Source: Flavobacteriaceae bacterium UBA6268 (lineage in GTDB: Bacteria > Bacteroidota > Bacteroidia > Flavobacteriales > Flavobacteriaceae). Taken from it: a stretch of 50,053 nt of DNA. Shown here piece after piece: positions 16,469 to 24,178 of this stretch. The DNA lies in the NCBI GenBank assembly GCA_002440705.1, contig DJVA01000084.1, positions 1-50,053 of the forward strand, given 5' to 3'. The translations under genes were made by a program, and so were the position numbers. The notes below the pieces were generated by a model, which was given only the letters and a program-made list of their open reading frames with translations, did not search any database and was not told where the DNA came from. Within the stretch, counting starts at the first letter, position 1. The number at the start of each line of letters is the position of its first letter.

Positions 16469-17070
16469 ATGGACAGAAAAGAAAAGCTCAACAGGATTAC
16501 ATTTATCCTGTTCAGCTTTTTTTTAGTGATGCTGGATCATGGTATTTTATTACCTAACTTACCTTACTTTACTGAAAGGTTAGTGTTAGACAATTTTGAC
16601 ACAGACCTTATAAATTTCCATTATGGACTGCTTACGAGCATTTATCCATTATTCCAACACTATTCGTGGTGGATTTGGGAAAGCTACCAGACCGTCCTAA
16701 ACGGCCTTTTAGGTTTTGTTATAATGTAATTGCTTACGATCTTACCACATCTTTAACCATTATCTATGTAACACGTTTTTTCGGAGGCCTTTTTAGGTCC
16801 TATGATATTCAGGTAAATAATTCCCTTTTAAGCGAATCACTTCAAAAAAAGAAGAACAAAAATAATGGCTTAATCCAGTGTCGGGATCAGTTCTAGAGTT
16901 GTTTTCAATCCTATTCTTGGCGGTTTCCTTATCTAAACCTGTTTTCACCATGAAATCTATTTAGGCATTCTTCATCTAAATTGATTCTTGGTTCCTCTTC
17001 ATGTCGTATCCATAATTGTTTGGTACTTTTGGGACTGTATGGAATGACTGGCTTATACTTCTCTAATATT
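16469..17070 (+). pseudogene. decayed MFS transporter
   Basis: The ATG directly follows the CopB stop. The first 63 codons read as the start of an MFS permease (FFLVMLDHGILLPNLPYF, GLLTSIYPLFQ). The frame is then lost near 16660, and the +1 frame continues with LGKLPDRPKRPF, a degenerate form of the MFS loop G-x-L-x-D-R-x-G-R, and IIYVTRFFGGLF. Further on, VVFNPILGGFLI (about 16905-16965) matches the GP-x-x-GG motif in yet another frame. At least two frameshifts and a stop make a functional protein impossible. Confidence 0.75.
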
Positions 17071-17387
17071 TAAGTATGATGTAAAAATAATGTTCAATAT
17101 GTAATTAATTGCTATTTTGTCCATAGTTGTCATTGTCTTCCGTCATCCAATTGATGGTCTCTCTTTCACCTCTCAATCGAGGAACAGAGTTCGAGAACTT
17201 GTAAAATTTATTAATTCTCATTTAGAGATATATTTTTTGCTTTCAAATGAAAGCATATAACATCAATCAAAAATTCATCCTGAGAAAAGGGTAAATGTTG
17301 TACCTATGTTGTACCTGAGCAGAAAAACAGCGAAGAAATGGTCCTGATTTTAACAAAAAAAGCCGAAGATCTCTCTTCGACTTTTGT
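17071..17387. other. gene-free spacer at the island/tRNA junction
   Basis: AT-rich, no convincing gene. It contains a 10-bp tandem direct repeat TGTTGTACCT (17296-17305 and 17307-17316) about 70 bp from the tRNA, and the tRNA terminator near 17361. A short frame MKAYNINQKFILRKG (from 17243) vaguely resembles the start of a Bacteroidetes tyrosine integrase but stops after 15 codons. I see nothing else. Confidence 0.4.
17354..17382 (-). terminator. intrinsic terminator of tRNA-Leu
   Basis: Inverted repeat: AGCCGAAGA (17361-17369), loop TCTC, TCTTCGACT (17374-17382). Read on the minus strand it is a 9-bp stem with one G-U pair followed by seven T. It sits just downstream of the minus-strand tRNA-Leu. 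Confidence 0.75.
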
Positions 17388-17468
17388 GCGGGTGAAGGGA
17401 CTCGAACCCCCACACCTTGCGGCATCAGATCCTAAGTCTGACGTGTCTACCAATTCCACCACACCCGC
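17388..17468 (-). tRNA. tRNA-Leu (anticodon UAG)
   Basis: 81 nt. Acceptor stem GCGGGTG/CACCCGC, D-arm GGTGGAATTGGTAGACAC, anticodon stem-loop CAGA-CTTAGGA-TCTG with anticodon TAG (reads CUA-type leucine codons), a long variable arm TGCCGCAAGGTGT typical of class II tRNAs, and the T-arm GGGGGTTCGAGTCCC. CCA is not encoded. Its 3' end faces the AT-rich island. Confidence 0.93.
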
Positions 17469-17498
17469 TTTTAACAATATTTTAAGAACTTACACTTG

Positions 17499-17543
17499 CC
17501 TAACTCCTAAGTCTAGCGTGTCTACCAATTCCACCACATCCGC
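17499..17543 (-). pseudogene. decayed tRNA-Leu copy (5' part)
   Basis: On the minus strand 17543 to 17499 repeats the 5' part of the intact tRNA-Leu: the acceptor strand GCGGATG (one change), GTGGAATTGGTAGACACG identical, and AGACTTAGGA of the anticodon arm. It then diverges; a weak match to the variable arm follows but there is no T-arm or 3' acceptor strand. It may be a decayed tandem duplicate or a scar of an insertion at this tRNA. Confidence 0.75.
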
Positions 17544-17645
17544 TTAGGGACGGCAAATATACACAACATTTGCAATTAACAAACTATTGGCCCCTCAAAA
17601 AATCCTAGTTTTTGTACCTTCGTACCACTGCATAAAAATACCCGT

Positions 17646-19034
17646 ATGGAATCTGCCAAACCCTATATCGAACAACACAAACAACGCTTTATCAACGAGC
17701 TCATCGAGCTGCTCAAAATCCCGTCCATCAGTGCCGATTCGGCCTACAAAGCCGACATCCGCAAAACCGCCGAGGCGGTGAAAGCCGCTTTGGAAAAAGC
17801 GGGTTGCGATGCCGTGGAACTTTGCGAAACCCCCGGCAACCCCATTGTATATGGCGAGAAGCTTGTGGATGCCAGCCTTCCCACCGTGTTGGTGTACGGC
17901 CATTACGATGTACAACCTCCCGATCCATTGGACCTGTGGGAGAGTCCGCCGTTCGAACCCCTCATCAAAAAAACACCCCTGCATCCTGATGGGGCCATCT
18001 TTGCACGGGGTTCCTGTGACGACAAAGGGCAATTTTACATGCACGTAAAAGCTTTGGAATTCATGACCGCCACGGGCCAATTGCCCTGCAACATCAAGTT
18101 CATGATTGAGGGGGAAGAAGAGGTGGGCAGCAAGAGCCTGGGTTGGTTCGTGACCCGCAACCAGGAAAAGCTGGCCAACGACGTCATCCTTATCAGCGAC
18201 ACAGGCATGATTGCCCAGGACATCCCCTCCATTACCACGGGCCTTAGGGGCCTCAGTTATGTAGAGGTGGAAGTGACAGGTCCCAATCGCGATCTCCACA
18301 GTGGGCTTTACGGAGGAGCCGTTGCCAATCCCATCAACGTTTTGGCCAAAATGATTGCTTCCCTCCATGACGAAAACAACCACATCACCATCCCTGGTTT
18401 TTATGATAAAGTAGAAGAGTTGACGAAAGTTGAACGTACAAAAATGGCCGAAGCGCCCTTTAGTAAAGAAGCCTATTGCAGGGCCTTGGATATAGAGGAT
18501 GTCTATGGTGAAGCCGGATATACCACCAACGAGCGCAATTCCATCCGCCCTACCTTGGACGTCAATGGTATTTGGGGAGGCTATACCGGGGAAGGGGCCA
18601 AAACAGTGATTGCCAGTAAGGCCTTTGCCAAGATCAGCATGCGGTTGGTACCTCATCAGGACTGGGAAGAAATTACCCAATTGTTTGCGACCCATTTTGA
18701 AAGCATTGCCCCCAAGGGTGTCAAAGTTAAGGTAACACCTCACCATGGAGGGGAAGCCTATGTAACGCCGATAGACAATGTGGGCTACCGTGCTGCTTCA
18801 AAGGCGTATGAGGATACCTTTGGAAAAACGCCCATCCCACAGCGCAGCGGGGGTAGCATTCCCATTGTGGCTTTGTTTGAAAAGGAATTGAAAAGCAAGA
18901 CCATTTTGATGGGCTTTGGGTTGGACAGTGATGCCATCCATTCGCCCAACGAGCATTTTGGACTGTGGAATTACCTGAAGGGCATCGAGACCATCCCCAG
19001 GTTTTACCACTATTTTGTTGAGATGTATGCCTAA
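17646..19034 (+). CDS. M20 family dipeptidase
   Basis: 462 aa. The metal-binding M20 layout is clear: VLVYGHYDVQPPDPLDLW (first His/Asp ligands near residues 81-90), ARGSCDDKGQFYMHVKA (bridging Asp near 123), EGEEEVGS (catalytic Glu), DTGM, and the lid with NSIRPTLDVNGIWGGYTGEG. The last His is in DAIHSPNE. The family hydrolyses dipeptides (carnosinase/CNDP-like) with two Zn ions; no signal peptide, so cytoplasmic. A large antisense frame at 17595-18746 is a compositional shadow. A possible flavobacterial -7 element TACCTTCG lies at 17615-17622. Confidence 0.9.
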   Translation: MESAKPYIEQHKQRFINELIELLKIPSISADSAYKADIRKTAEAVKAALEKAGCDAVELCETPGNPIVYGEKLVDASLPTVLVYGHYDVQPPDPLDLWESPPFEPLIKKTPLHPDGAIFARGSCDDKGQFYMHVKALEFMTATGQLPCNIKFMIEGEEEVGSKSLGWFVTRNQEKLANDVILISDTGMIAQDIPSITTGLRGLSYVEVEVTGPNRDLHSGLYGGAVANPINVLAKMIASLHDENNHITIPGFYDKVEELTKVERTKMAEAPFSKEAYCRALDIEDVYGEAGYTTNERNSIRPTLDVNGIWGGYTGEGAKTVIASKAFAKISMRLVPHQDWEEITQLFATHFESIAPKGVKVKVTPHHGGEAYVTPIDNVGYRAASKAYEDTFGKTPIPQRSGGSIPIVALFEKELKSKTILMGFGLDSDAIHSPNEHFGLWNYLKGIETIPRFYHYFVEMYA

Positions 19035-19056
19035 AAGTAGCCTTAAAAAGTAAGGG

Positions 19057-19629
19057 TTAGGTTTTTTTTACGTATTTGGTGAGAATGACGATTTGTTGGC
19101 CATCGACCTTGCCTTCAATGTACTCGGCATTGTCGTGATCCAATGAAATGCGGCGCACCGCCGTGCCCTGTTTGGCTACCATGCTACTACCTTTTACCTT
19201 CAGGTCTTTGATAAGTACCACATTATCTCCGGCTTGCAATATGTTGCCATTGACATCCCTATGTACGACCGCATTACCGGTTCCTTGCACGGCGGCCTTG
19301 GCCCAAGCTAAGGTTTCCTCCTCCAGGTACATCATGTCCAATAAGTCCTGAGGCCAGCCTTCTCCTTTCAAATGGTTCAAGGTTCTCCAAGCGATGACCT
19401 GAACGGCAGGGACCGGACTCCACATGCTATCGTTAAGGCAACGCCAGTGGTTGGGGTCCATGGTGTCTGGAGCTTCCAACTGGGACGCGCAAGTGCCACA
19501 TACCAAAATGGCCGCATCGGCTCCAGCATTAGGCGCATGGGATACTTCAAATACCTGTAAGGATTCGGGGTTGCCACATAATTCGCATTGGTTTTGGGCA
19601 CGGGATTTAAGGTTGTTTTCCAAATTCAT
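19057..19629 (-). CDS. PhnA/YjdM-domain zinc-ribbon protein
   Basis: 190 aa from the ATG at 19629; the frame opens at 19659 but this start has an AAAGAA just upstream. Zinc ribbon CELCG ... CGTC in the first 50 residues, a middle helical part found in Bacteroidetes members, and a C-terminal PhnA domain (GDNVVLIKDLKVKGSSMVAKQGT ... VKVDGQQIVILTKYVKK type). E. coli YjdM was once called PhnA but does not act in phosphonate breakdown; function unknown. It is divergent from blaI and shares the operator region. Confidence 0.8.
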   Translation of the reverse strand: MNLENNLKSRAQNQCELCGNPESLQVFEVSHAPNAGADAAILVCGTCASQLEAPDTMDPNHWRCLNDSMWSPVPAVQVIAWRTLNHLKGEGWPQDLLDMMYLEEETLAWAKAAVQGTGNAVVHRDVNGNILQAGDNVVLIKDLKVKGSSMVAKQGTAVRRISLDHDNAEYIEGKVDGQQIVILTKYVKKT

Positions 19630-19678
19630 TTCTTTAAGATACGGTAGCAAAGGTACCACAATCCCAAAAAATAATTCA

Positions 19679-19694
19679 TTCTACATTTGTAGAA
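19679..19694. promoter_or_regulatory. BlaI operator 1
   Basis: Palindrome TTCTACA-TT-TGTAGAA, containing the BlaI/MecI/CopY consensus TACAnnTGTA exactly. It lies 34 bp upstream of blaI, as expected for autoregulation. Confidence 0.8.
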
Positions 19695-19706
19695 TTACAT
19701 TTTTTA

Positions 19707-19722
19707 TTCTATGTTTGTAGAA
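19707..19722. promoter_or_regulatory. BlaI operator 2 (imperfect)
   Basis: TTCTATG-TT-TGTAGAA: the right half is identical to operator 1 and the left half has two changes. Centre-to-centre distance to operator 1 is 28 bp; it ends 5 bp before the first ATG of blaI, so a bound repressor would block initiation. Confidence 0.65.
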
Positions 19723-19727
19723 CTTAA

Positions 19728-20102
19728 ATGCAAGACATGTCCTTATCCACTGCCGAAGAACAATTGATGCAATTCCTCTGGAAACAGAAGCGGGCGTATA
19801 TGAAAGACCTCATCGAGGCCTATCCCGAACCCAAACCGGCACCCACTACCGTGGCGACCCTCTTGAAGCGGATGCAGGATAAGGGTTTTGTGGATTATGA
19901 ACAGGAAGGGCGTTCGCGGGCGTATTTCCCTTTAGTGAAGAAACAGGATTATTTTTCGAAGCAAGTGAAGGGGTTAATCCAGAACTTTTTCAACAACAGC
20001 GCGAGTCAGTTTGCCTCCTTCTTTACCGAATCTACCGACCTTTCCAAGGAAGAACTGGAAGACCTCCGAAATCTCATCGAGGCCCAAATACAAAAGAAAT
20101 AG
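19728..20102 (+). CDS. blaI: BlaI/MecI/CopY family repressor
   Basis: 124 aa. Winged-helix DNA-binding domain (STAEEQLMQFLWKQKRAYMKDLIEAYP ... TTVATLLKRMQDKGFV, residues about 5-60) and the C-terminal dimerisation helices. The family is cleaved when its partner membrane protease is activated. Two ATGs, 19728 and 19737, are possible. Two BlaI-type operators lie directly upstream. The M56 protein follows after 2 bp. In Flavobacteria such pairs are common and usually have no beta-lactamase beside them; the signal sensed is unknown. Confidence 0.9.
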   Translation: MQDMSLSTAEEQLMQFLWKQKRAYMKDLIEAYPEPKPAPTTVATLLKRMQDKGFVDYEQEGRSRAYFPLVKKQDYFSKQVKGLIQNFFNNSASQFASFFTESTDLSKEELEDLRNLIEAQIQKK

Positions 20103-20104
20103 CC

Positions 20105-21535
20105 ATGGGATTGTACCTATTAAAATCGGCGGCCTGCCTCCTGCTCTGTTTTGCCTTCTACAAGATCGCTTTGGAGCGTTTGGCGTTGCACACCTTCAAA
20201 CGTTTTTATTTGTTGGGAAGTGTGGTGCTTTCCTTAGTAATTCCCCTAATTACTTTCAAAACCTATGTGGCTTCTACCCTTACCGAAACCTTAGAGGTAG
20301 CGGTAAACACCTCTGCCCAGGTTGGGGCTCCCATCCCGAGTCTTTCAGGAGATTATGGGATGTGGGCTTTATGGGGGCTCTATGGTATGGGAGTTTTATT
20401 TTTTGCATTAAAATTCATCAAGAATCTTTGGGCATTACTCCTCAAAATCAGAAAGTCTCCAAAAGTATCGGATGGTGCCATGGTTTATGTATTGTTACCC
20501 CATGCTACCGTACCGCATGCCTTTTTTAACTACGTTTTTGTTTCTGAAGCCGATTATAAAACCCATGCCCTTCCAAGGGAGGTGTTGGAGCACGAAATGG
20601 TTCACGCCCAGCAAGGCCATACCCTCGACCTCTTGGTCATGGAACTTGCCATGATCGTCTTTTGGTTCAACCCTTTGCTTTATTTTTACAAAAGAGCCAT
20701 CCGATTGAACCATGAGTTTCTTGCAGACCACAGGGTGCTTAGCCGTGGTGCCGATCGCAGCACCTACCAACAAATCATCTTGGCATTTTCATCACAGGCA
20801 CAAACTCCATCCTTGGCACATGCCTTTCATTATTCATCCATCAAAAAACGATTCACCCTCATGAAAACACACACTTCCCGATCCAAACTCTGGCTATTGG
20901 CCTTACTCCTTGTACCCCTTTTTGCAGTTTTGTTGTACGGTTTCAGTTCCCAAAAAGAAGTTTTGGTTGCTTCCGAAAAAGCTCCCATTTCCAAGGATAA
21001 AAAAATCCTGGTGTACGTTCATAAGAAAAAGGTCGAGGTAAACGGTCAATCCGTTACCGTCGAACAATTTGCCAGCACCATCGATGGTTTGACCAAGGAC
21101 TGGAGCGAGGCCGACATGAAAGCATTCCAATTGGACCTCTTCTTTGATAAGGCAGATGATGAGACGGTTCGTGCCCTTCAAAAGGAGTACCAAAAAACCA
21201 AACTGTACCAAGTAAATCCAACCGGTTTTAACACCTTGGACATTCCACCGCCACCACCACCCGCTCCAGATGCCCCCGAGGCTCCTGAGGCCGATGAAGC
21301 CCCTGAAATGGATTCCACGCCCCCGAAACCCGATCAAGTAGCGGCCTATGGCCCAGCAGAAGATCCTGCCACGGTAATCCGTGGGTATATCCTGAATGGT
21401 GCTGAATTTTTTATGGATGGCAAACCCATCCCACCCGATGTAGCCATGAAGTGGATCCGTTTCGAACCAGGTTTCCGAATTGAAGTGGATAGCAGCGATC
21501 CCAAAAAATACAAGGTCAGCCTCATTGGTTGCTGA
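20105..21535 (+). CDS. M56 (BlaR1-like) membrane metallopeptidase
   Basis: 476 aa. Four membrane segments, with zinc-protease motif HEMVH at residues 163-167 and FNPLLYFYKRAIRLNHEFLAD downstream (third ligand region). A last membrane helix (LWLLALLLVPLFAVLLYGF, about 260-280) leads to a periplasmic part with a proline-rich stretch (IPPPPPPAPDAPEAPEADEAPEM) instead of the penicillin-binding domain of BlaR1. It would cleave BlaI after a periplasmic signal. The C-terminal domain (VIRGYILNGAEFFMDGKPI ...) is unrecognised. A terminator follows. Confidence 0.85.
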   Translation: MGLYLLKSAACLLLCFAFYKIALERLALHTFKRFYLLGSVVLSLVIPLITFKTYVASTLTETLEVAVNTSAQVGAPIPSLSGDYGMWALWGLYGMGVLFFALKFIKNLWALLLKIRKSPKVSDGAMVYVLLPHATVPHAFFNYVFVSEADYKTHALPREVLEHEMVHAQQGHTLDLLVMELAMIVFWFNPLLYFYKRAIRLNHEFLADHRVLSRGADRSTYQQIILAFSSQAQTPSLAHAFHYSSIKKRFTLMKTHTSRSKLWLLALLLVPLFAVLLYGFSSQKEVLVASEKAPISKDKKILVYVHKKKVEVNGQSVTVEQFASTIDGLTKDWSEADMKAFQLDLFFDKADDETVRALQKEYQKTKLYQVNPTGFNTLDIPPPPPPAPDAPEAPEADEAPEMDSTPPKPDQVAAYGPAEDPATVIRGYILNGAEFFMDGKPIPPDVAMKWIRFEPGFRIEVDSSDPKKYKVSLIGC

Positions 21536-21556
21536 ATCACCACATAAAAATGAAAG

Positions 21557-21583
21557 CCCTTAACACGTTTAAGGGTTTTTTTA
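21557..21583 (+). terminator. intrinsic terminator after blaI-M56
   Basis: CCCTTAA (21557-21563), loop CACGT, TTAAGGG (21569-21575), followed by seven T and A. Confidence 0.85.
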
Positions 21584-21640
21584 TGTAACAAATCGAAGAA
21601 ATTGCCGTTCTAATAATCTGTCAATCAAAATCGAACAGCT

Positions 21641-22741
21641 ATGTTACAACGCTTTTTTATCTTTTGTTCGGGAGCCGATGTGGATATTCTCGAACAGTGT
21701 TCCGCTGGAGAACGAACCAAATATGCAGGCATCGGTGCCACCGTCTTCTTTACAGCGGTGATGGCATCCATTGCTGCTTCCTATGCACTTTTTACGGTCT
21801 TCGACAACCTCTTTACGGCCATCTTCTTTGGATTGATTTGGGGATTGTTGATTTTTAACCTCGATCGATTCATCGTGTCCACCATCAAAAAAAGGGACAG
21901 TTTCTTCGACGAGTTGATCCAGGCCTCCCCAAGGATTGTGTTGGCCATCATCATCGCCATTGTAATTTCCAAGCCCTTGGAATTGAAAATCTTTGAAAAG
22001 GAAATCAACCAGGTCCTTCTGGAAGAGAAAAACGACATGACCTTGGCCAATCAGGAGCAAATTGCCCTCCAGTACACCCCAAGCATCGAGGCCTTGAAAA
22101 CCGAAAACGAGGCATTGAAAAAGGAAATCACCAATAAGGAGGCCGAAGTAAATGCCCTATACGATACCTACATTGCAGAGGCCGAAGGCAGGGAGGGTAC
22201 CCTTAAAATTGGGAAGGGTCCCGTGTATGCCGAAAAGCGTGAGAAACACGATGCCGAATTGGCTGCATTACAGCAATTGCGCACTACCAATCAGGAAAAA
22301 ATCACTGCCAACGAAGCCCAAATGGCAGCATTGGCTGCAGAATATGAAGTGAAGGTAAGTGATACCCAACCCGTGATCGATGGTTTCGACGGTTTAATGG
22401 CCCGAGTGAATGCCCTCAACAAACTTCCTTGGCTTCCGTCGCTATTCATCTTTTTATTGTTCTTGGCCATTGAAACATCGCCCATCCTGGCCAAGTTGTT
22501 GTCCCCAAAAGGCGCCTACGACTTAAAATTGGCCGAACAGGAAGGTGCCGTTGCTTCGTGGGTTACCCAACAGAAAACACAGCGTGATGTTTTGGTAAGT
22601 ACCGACAGAGAATTGAACAACCGAGTGTATGCAGACATTGCCGAAGAACAGGAATTGTACGATTACAAACGCAAAAAGGCCCGTGAATTGATGCAAATGC
22701 AAGCGGATGCCTTTTACCAAAAACAGAAAAGTGTCCTATAG
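21641..22741 (+). CDS. DUF4407 membrane protein
   Basis: 366 aa. Start FFIFCSGADVDILEQCSAGERTKYAGIG is the DUF4407 signature. Three to four membrane helices (about 29-50, 52-70, 92-110 and 268-288) surround a long coiled-coil region (about 125-240, rich in Glu, Lys, Ala and Gln), which is probably periplasmic. Function unknown in the family. It has its own promoter region after the M56 terminator and ends 6 bp inside the convergent ATP-grasp gene. Confidence 0.85.
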   Translation: MLQRFFIFCSGADVDILEQCSAGERTKYAGIGATVFFTAVMASIAASYALFTVFDNLFTAIFFGLIWGLLIFNLDRFIVSTIKKRDSFFDELIQASPRIVLAIIIAIVISKPLELKIFEKEINQVLLEEKNDMTLANQEQIALQYTPSIEALKTENEALKKEITNKEAEVNALYDTYIAEAEGREGTLKIGKGPVYAEKREKHDAELAALQQLRTTNQEKITANEAQMAALAAEYEVKVSDTQPVIDGFDGLMARVNALNKLPWLPSLFIFLLFLAIETSPILAKLLSPKGAYDLKLAEQEGAVASWVTQQKTQRDVLVSTDRELNNRVYADIAEEQELYDYKRKKARELMQMQADAFYQKQKSVL

Positions 22742-23626
22742 GTATTTTTGGATGCCTTCTGCAAAATAAAGGGCCGAAGCAGGATGGTTACGAACCCATA
22801 GTTCGGGTTCGACGATTTCCAGTTCAGAGAGGTAATGGTTTCTTTTTTTGTCCCAAACCAGGTCGACCCGCCCATACGCTGGCATGGGCTGGCATGCCGC
22901 AAATACCTGTTCTGCAAATGCGATTTCTGTTGGCGTGGGATTGTAGGGATGTACCGTCCCCCCAAAATCGTCCTGAACCCGAAAATCGCCTGCTTTGGCC
23001 TTTTTTAAAATGGCATGGGTATAGTGCCCATTGAAAACCATGAGGGAGGCTTCTCCCATTTCGGTGATGGTATCTACATAGGGTTGTACCAGCATGTCCC
23101 GTTCTGCTATCAGTTGCTGGAATGGTGTTTCCTTTAGTGGAATTTCCATTTCCATGATTTTATACGTATGAAAAGCGGCCCCGGATACTGCTGGCTTGAT
23201 GACGATATTTTTCCAACCGTTGAGTTTGCAAATTTCCTTGAGGGGTTGGTACTTTCCACGGTCCACAAAATGGGTAGGAACAATGGCTATGCCCTTTTCG
23301 TGCAAATCCTTGAGATAATGCTTATCGATGTTCCAAGCGATAAGGGAAAAGGGATTGATGAGTGTGGTTTGCCCATTCAGCTTTTCCAACCACGGCCAAA
23401 ATTCGTCAAAGCGCTCAAAATAATCCCAAATGGTCCGGAACACTACGGCGCGGGTTTGGGACCAATCGTAGTTGGGATTGTCCCAGTAGGTTCGTTGTAC
23501 CGACAATCCCTTTTGTTCGAGCGCCAATTTCAACAAATGGTATTCGGCAAAAATATTTTCCACATAGGCATTCCCTGGTTGTGGTTGGTCGTAGGCTTTG
23601 CAGGTAAGGAGGGTTATATCGGTCAT
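22736..23626 (-). CDS. ATP-grasp domain protein
   Basis: 296 aa. It resembles the RimK/prokaryotic glutathione-synthetase-like ATP-grasp group: the central NIVIKPAVSGAAFHTYKI (phosphate-binding loop region), MLVQPYVDTITEMGEASLMVFNGHYTHAILK, and the Mg-binding end YGRVDLVWDKKRNHYLSELEIVEPELW. The reaction should be ATP-dependent carboxylate-amine ligation with unknown substrate. It lies 15 bp downstream of the Rrf2 regulator on the same strand, so both are probably one transcript. Some homologues are called cycloserine biosynthesis protein DcsG-like. Confidence 0.75.
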   Translation of the reverse strand: MTDITLLTCKAYDQPQPGNAYVENIFAEYHLLKLALEQKGLSVQRTYWDNPNYDWSQTRAVVFRTIWDYFERFDEFWPWLEKLNGQTTLINPFSLIAWNIDKHYLKDLHEKGIAIVPTHFVDRGKYQPLKEICKLNGWKNIVIKPAVSGAAFHTYKIMEMEIPLKETPFQQLIAERDMLVQPYVDTITEMGEASLMVFNGHYTHAILKKAKAGDFRVQDDFGGTVHPYNPTPTEIAFAEQVFAACQPMPAYGRVDLVWDKKRNHYLSELEIVEPELWVRNHPASALYFAEGIQKYL

Positions 23627-23641
23627 TTTTTCATTGCATTT

Positions 23642-24052
23642 TCAATAACCAAAATCGTCTTTTAAATCGGATATCAAGGTATTTTTAATGACTTGCGACA
23701 ATCCATTTTTTTCTTCAATGACCAAATGATGTATGGGACATGGGTTCTTTTCGTTACAATTTTCAAAATTCAAAACACATTGTGAAAACCTATTTCTTCC
23801 TTCCAATTCAACAATAACATCCAGAATGGAATTTTTCAATTGGTCATCCGTAAGATAAAACCCTCCGTAAGGTCCTTTTACCGAGGTAACAAAATTATTC
23901 AATGCCAACTGCTTCAATATTTTGGATAAAAAGGGTTTTGGAATATCAACAGCTTTGGCGATATCTTTTGCCATCAACCTATTTTCACTGGAGCCGTTTT
24001 TAGCTATGTAATGAAGTGCTTTTAAAGCGTATTTCGAAGAATGGGCAAACAT
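23642..24052 (-). CDS. Rrf2 family regulator, NsrR-like
   Basis: 136 aa. Winged helix with SSKYALKALHYIA, DIPKPFLSKILKQLA and VKGPYGGFYL (wing). Cysteines at residues 92, 99 and 105 (CVLNFENCNEKNPC) match the Fe-S ligand positions of NsrR (91/96/102 in E. coli, 93/99/105 in Streptomyces) apart from one residue of spacing. It would carry an Fe-S cluster and respond to NO or redox state. It is divergent from the nos operon with a 126-bp intergenic region. The C-terminal SQVIKNTLISDL is the usual Rrf2 helix. Confidence 0.85.
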   Translation of the reverse strand: MFAHSSKYALKALHYIAKNGSSENRLMAKDIAKAVDIPKPFLSKILKQLALNNFVTSVKGPYGGFYLTDDQLKNSILDVIVELEGRNRFSQCVLNFENCNEKNPCPIHHLVIEEKNGLSQVIKNTLISDLKDDFGY

Positions 24053-24117
24053 TTTTTAATTGTATGGTCGTAAAATGCAAAGATAGGTGTTTTTAAAAAA
24101 GACTTTTAACTCCTTTT

Positions 24118-24133
24118 TATGATATTAATCATA
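24118..24133. promoter_or_regulatory. FNR/CRP-like palindrome in the nos promoter
   Basis: TATGAT-ATTA-ATCATA, a perfect 6-bp inverted repeat with 4-bp spacer, resembling FNR/DNR boxes (TTGAT-N4-ATCAA). It lies between the divergent Rrf2 and nos genes, 46 bp before the first nos ATG. A weak promoter-like TTG (24141) and TACCTAAA (24161) follow. The regulator that binds is not shown by the sequence. Confidence 0.5.
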
Positions 24134-24178
24134 TTTTAGATTGGGAATGACCCTTAATTTTACCTAAAATTAAATAAC

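Larger units (their letters stand above)
1..17543. mobile_element. putative AT-rich stress/metal genomic island (right part)
   Basis: All intact genes from 265 to 16468 point the same way, are AT-rich in third positions, and form a metal, energy and nucleotide stress set. The genes that follow from 17646 are clearly richer in G and C. The change happens at a broken MFS gene (16469 to about 17070), a gene-free stretch, a tRNA-Leu gene on the minus strand and a decayed second tRNA-Leu copy. The tRNA 3' end faces the AT-rich block, the usual layout for islands inserted at tRNA genes. No integrase or left boundary is inside the window, so mobility is an inference. Confidence 0.45.

Noticed and set aside
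16666..16896. possible separate 76-aa protein
   Set aside because: Its LGKLPDR and VTRFFGGLF parts continue the MFS gene that begins at 16469; it is a frameshifted part of the pseudogene.
17243..17341. tyrosine integrase remnant near the tRNA
   Set aside because: Only about 15 codons with a faint resemblance and stops in all frames; not enough to call.
17338..17547. 69-aa open frame with a repeated peptide (VSTNSTT)
   Set aside because: It is the reverse translation of the tRNA-Leu and its decayed copy; the peptide repeat reflects the duplicated tRNA sequence.
17595..18746. 383-aa open frame on the minus strand
   Set aside because: It lies inside the well-conserved M20 dipeptidase gene, has no domain, and results from the GC-rich third positions of the real gene.
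19060..19075. bidirectional terminator between M20 and PhnA-domain genes
   Set aside because: The CCTTA/TAAGG stem is short and separated from the T run; too weak to list.
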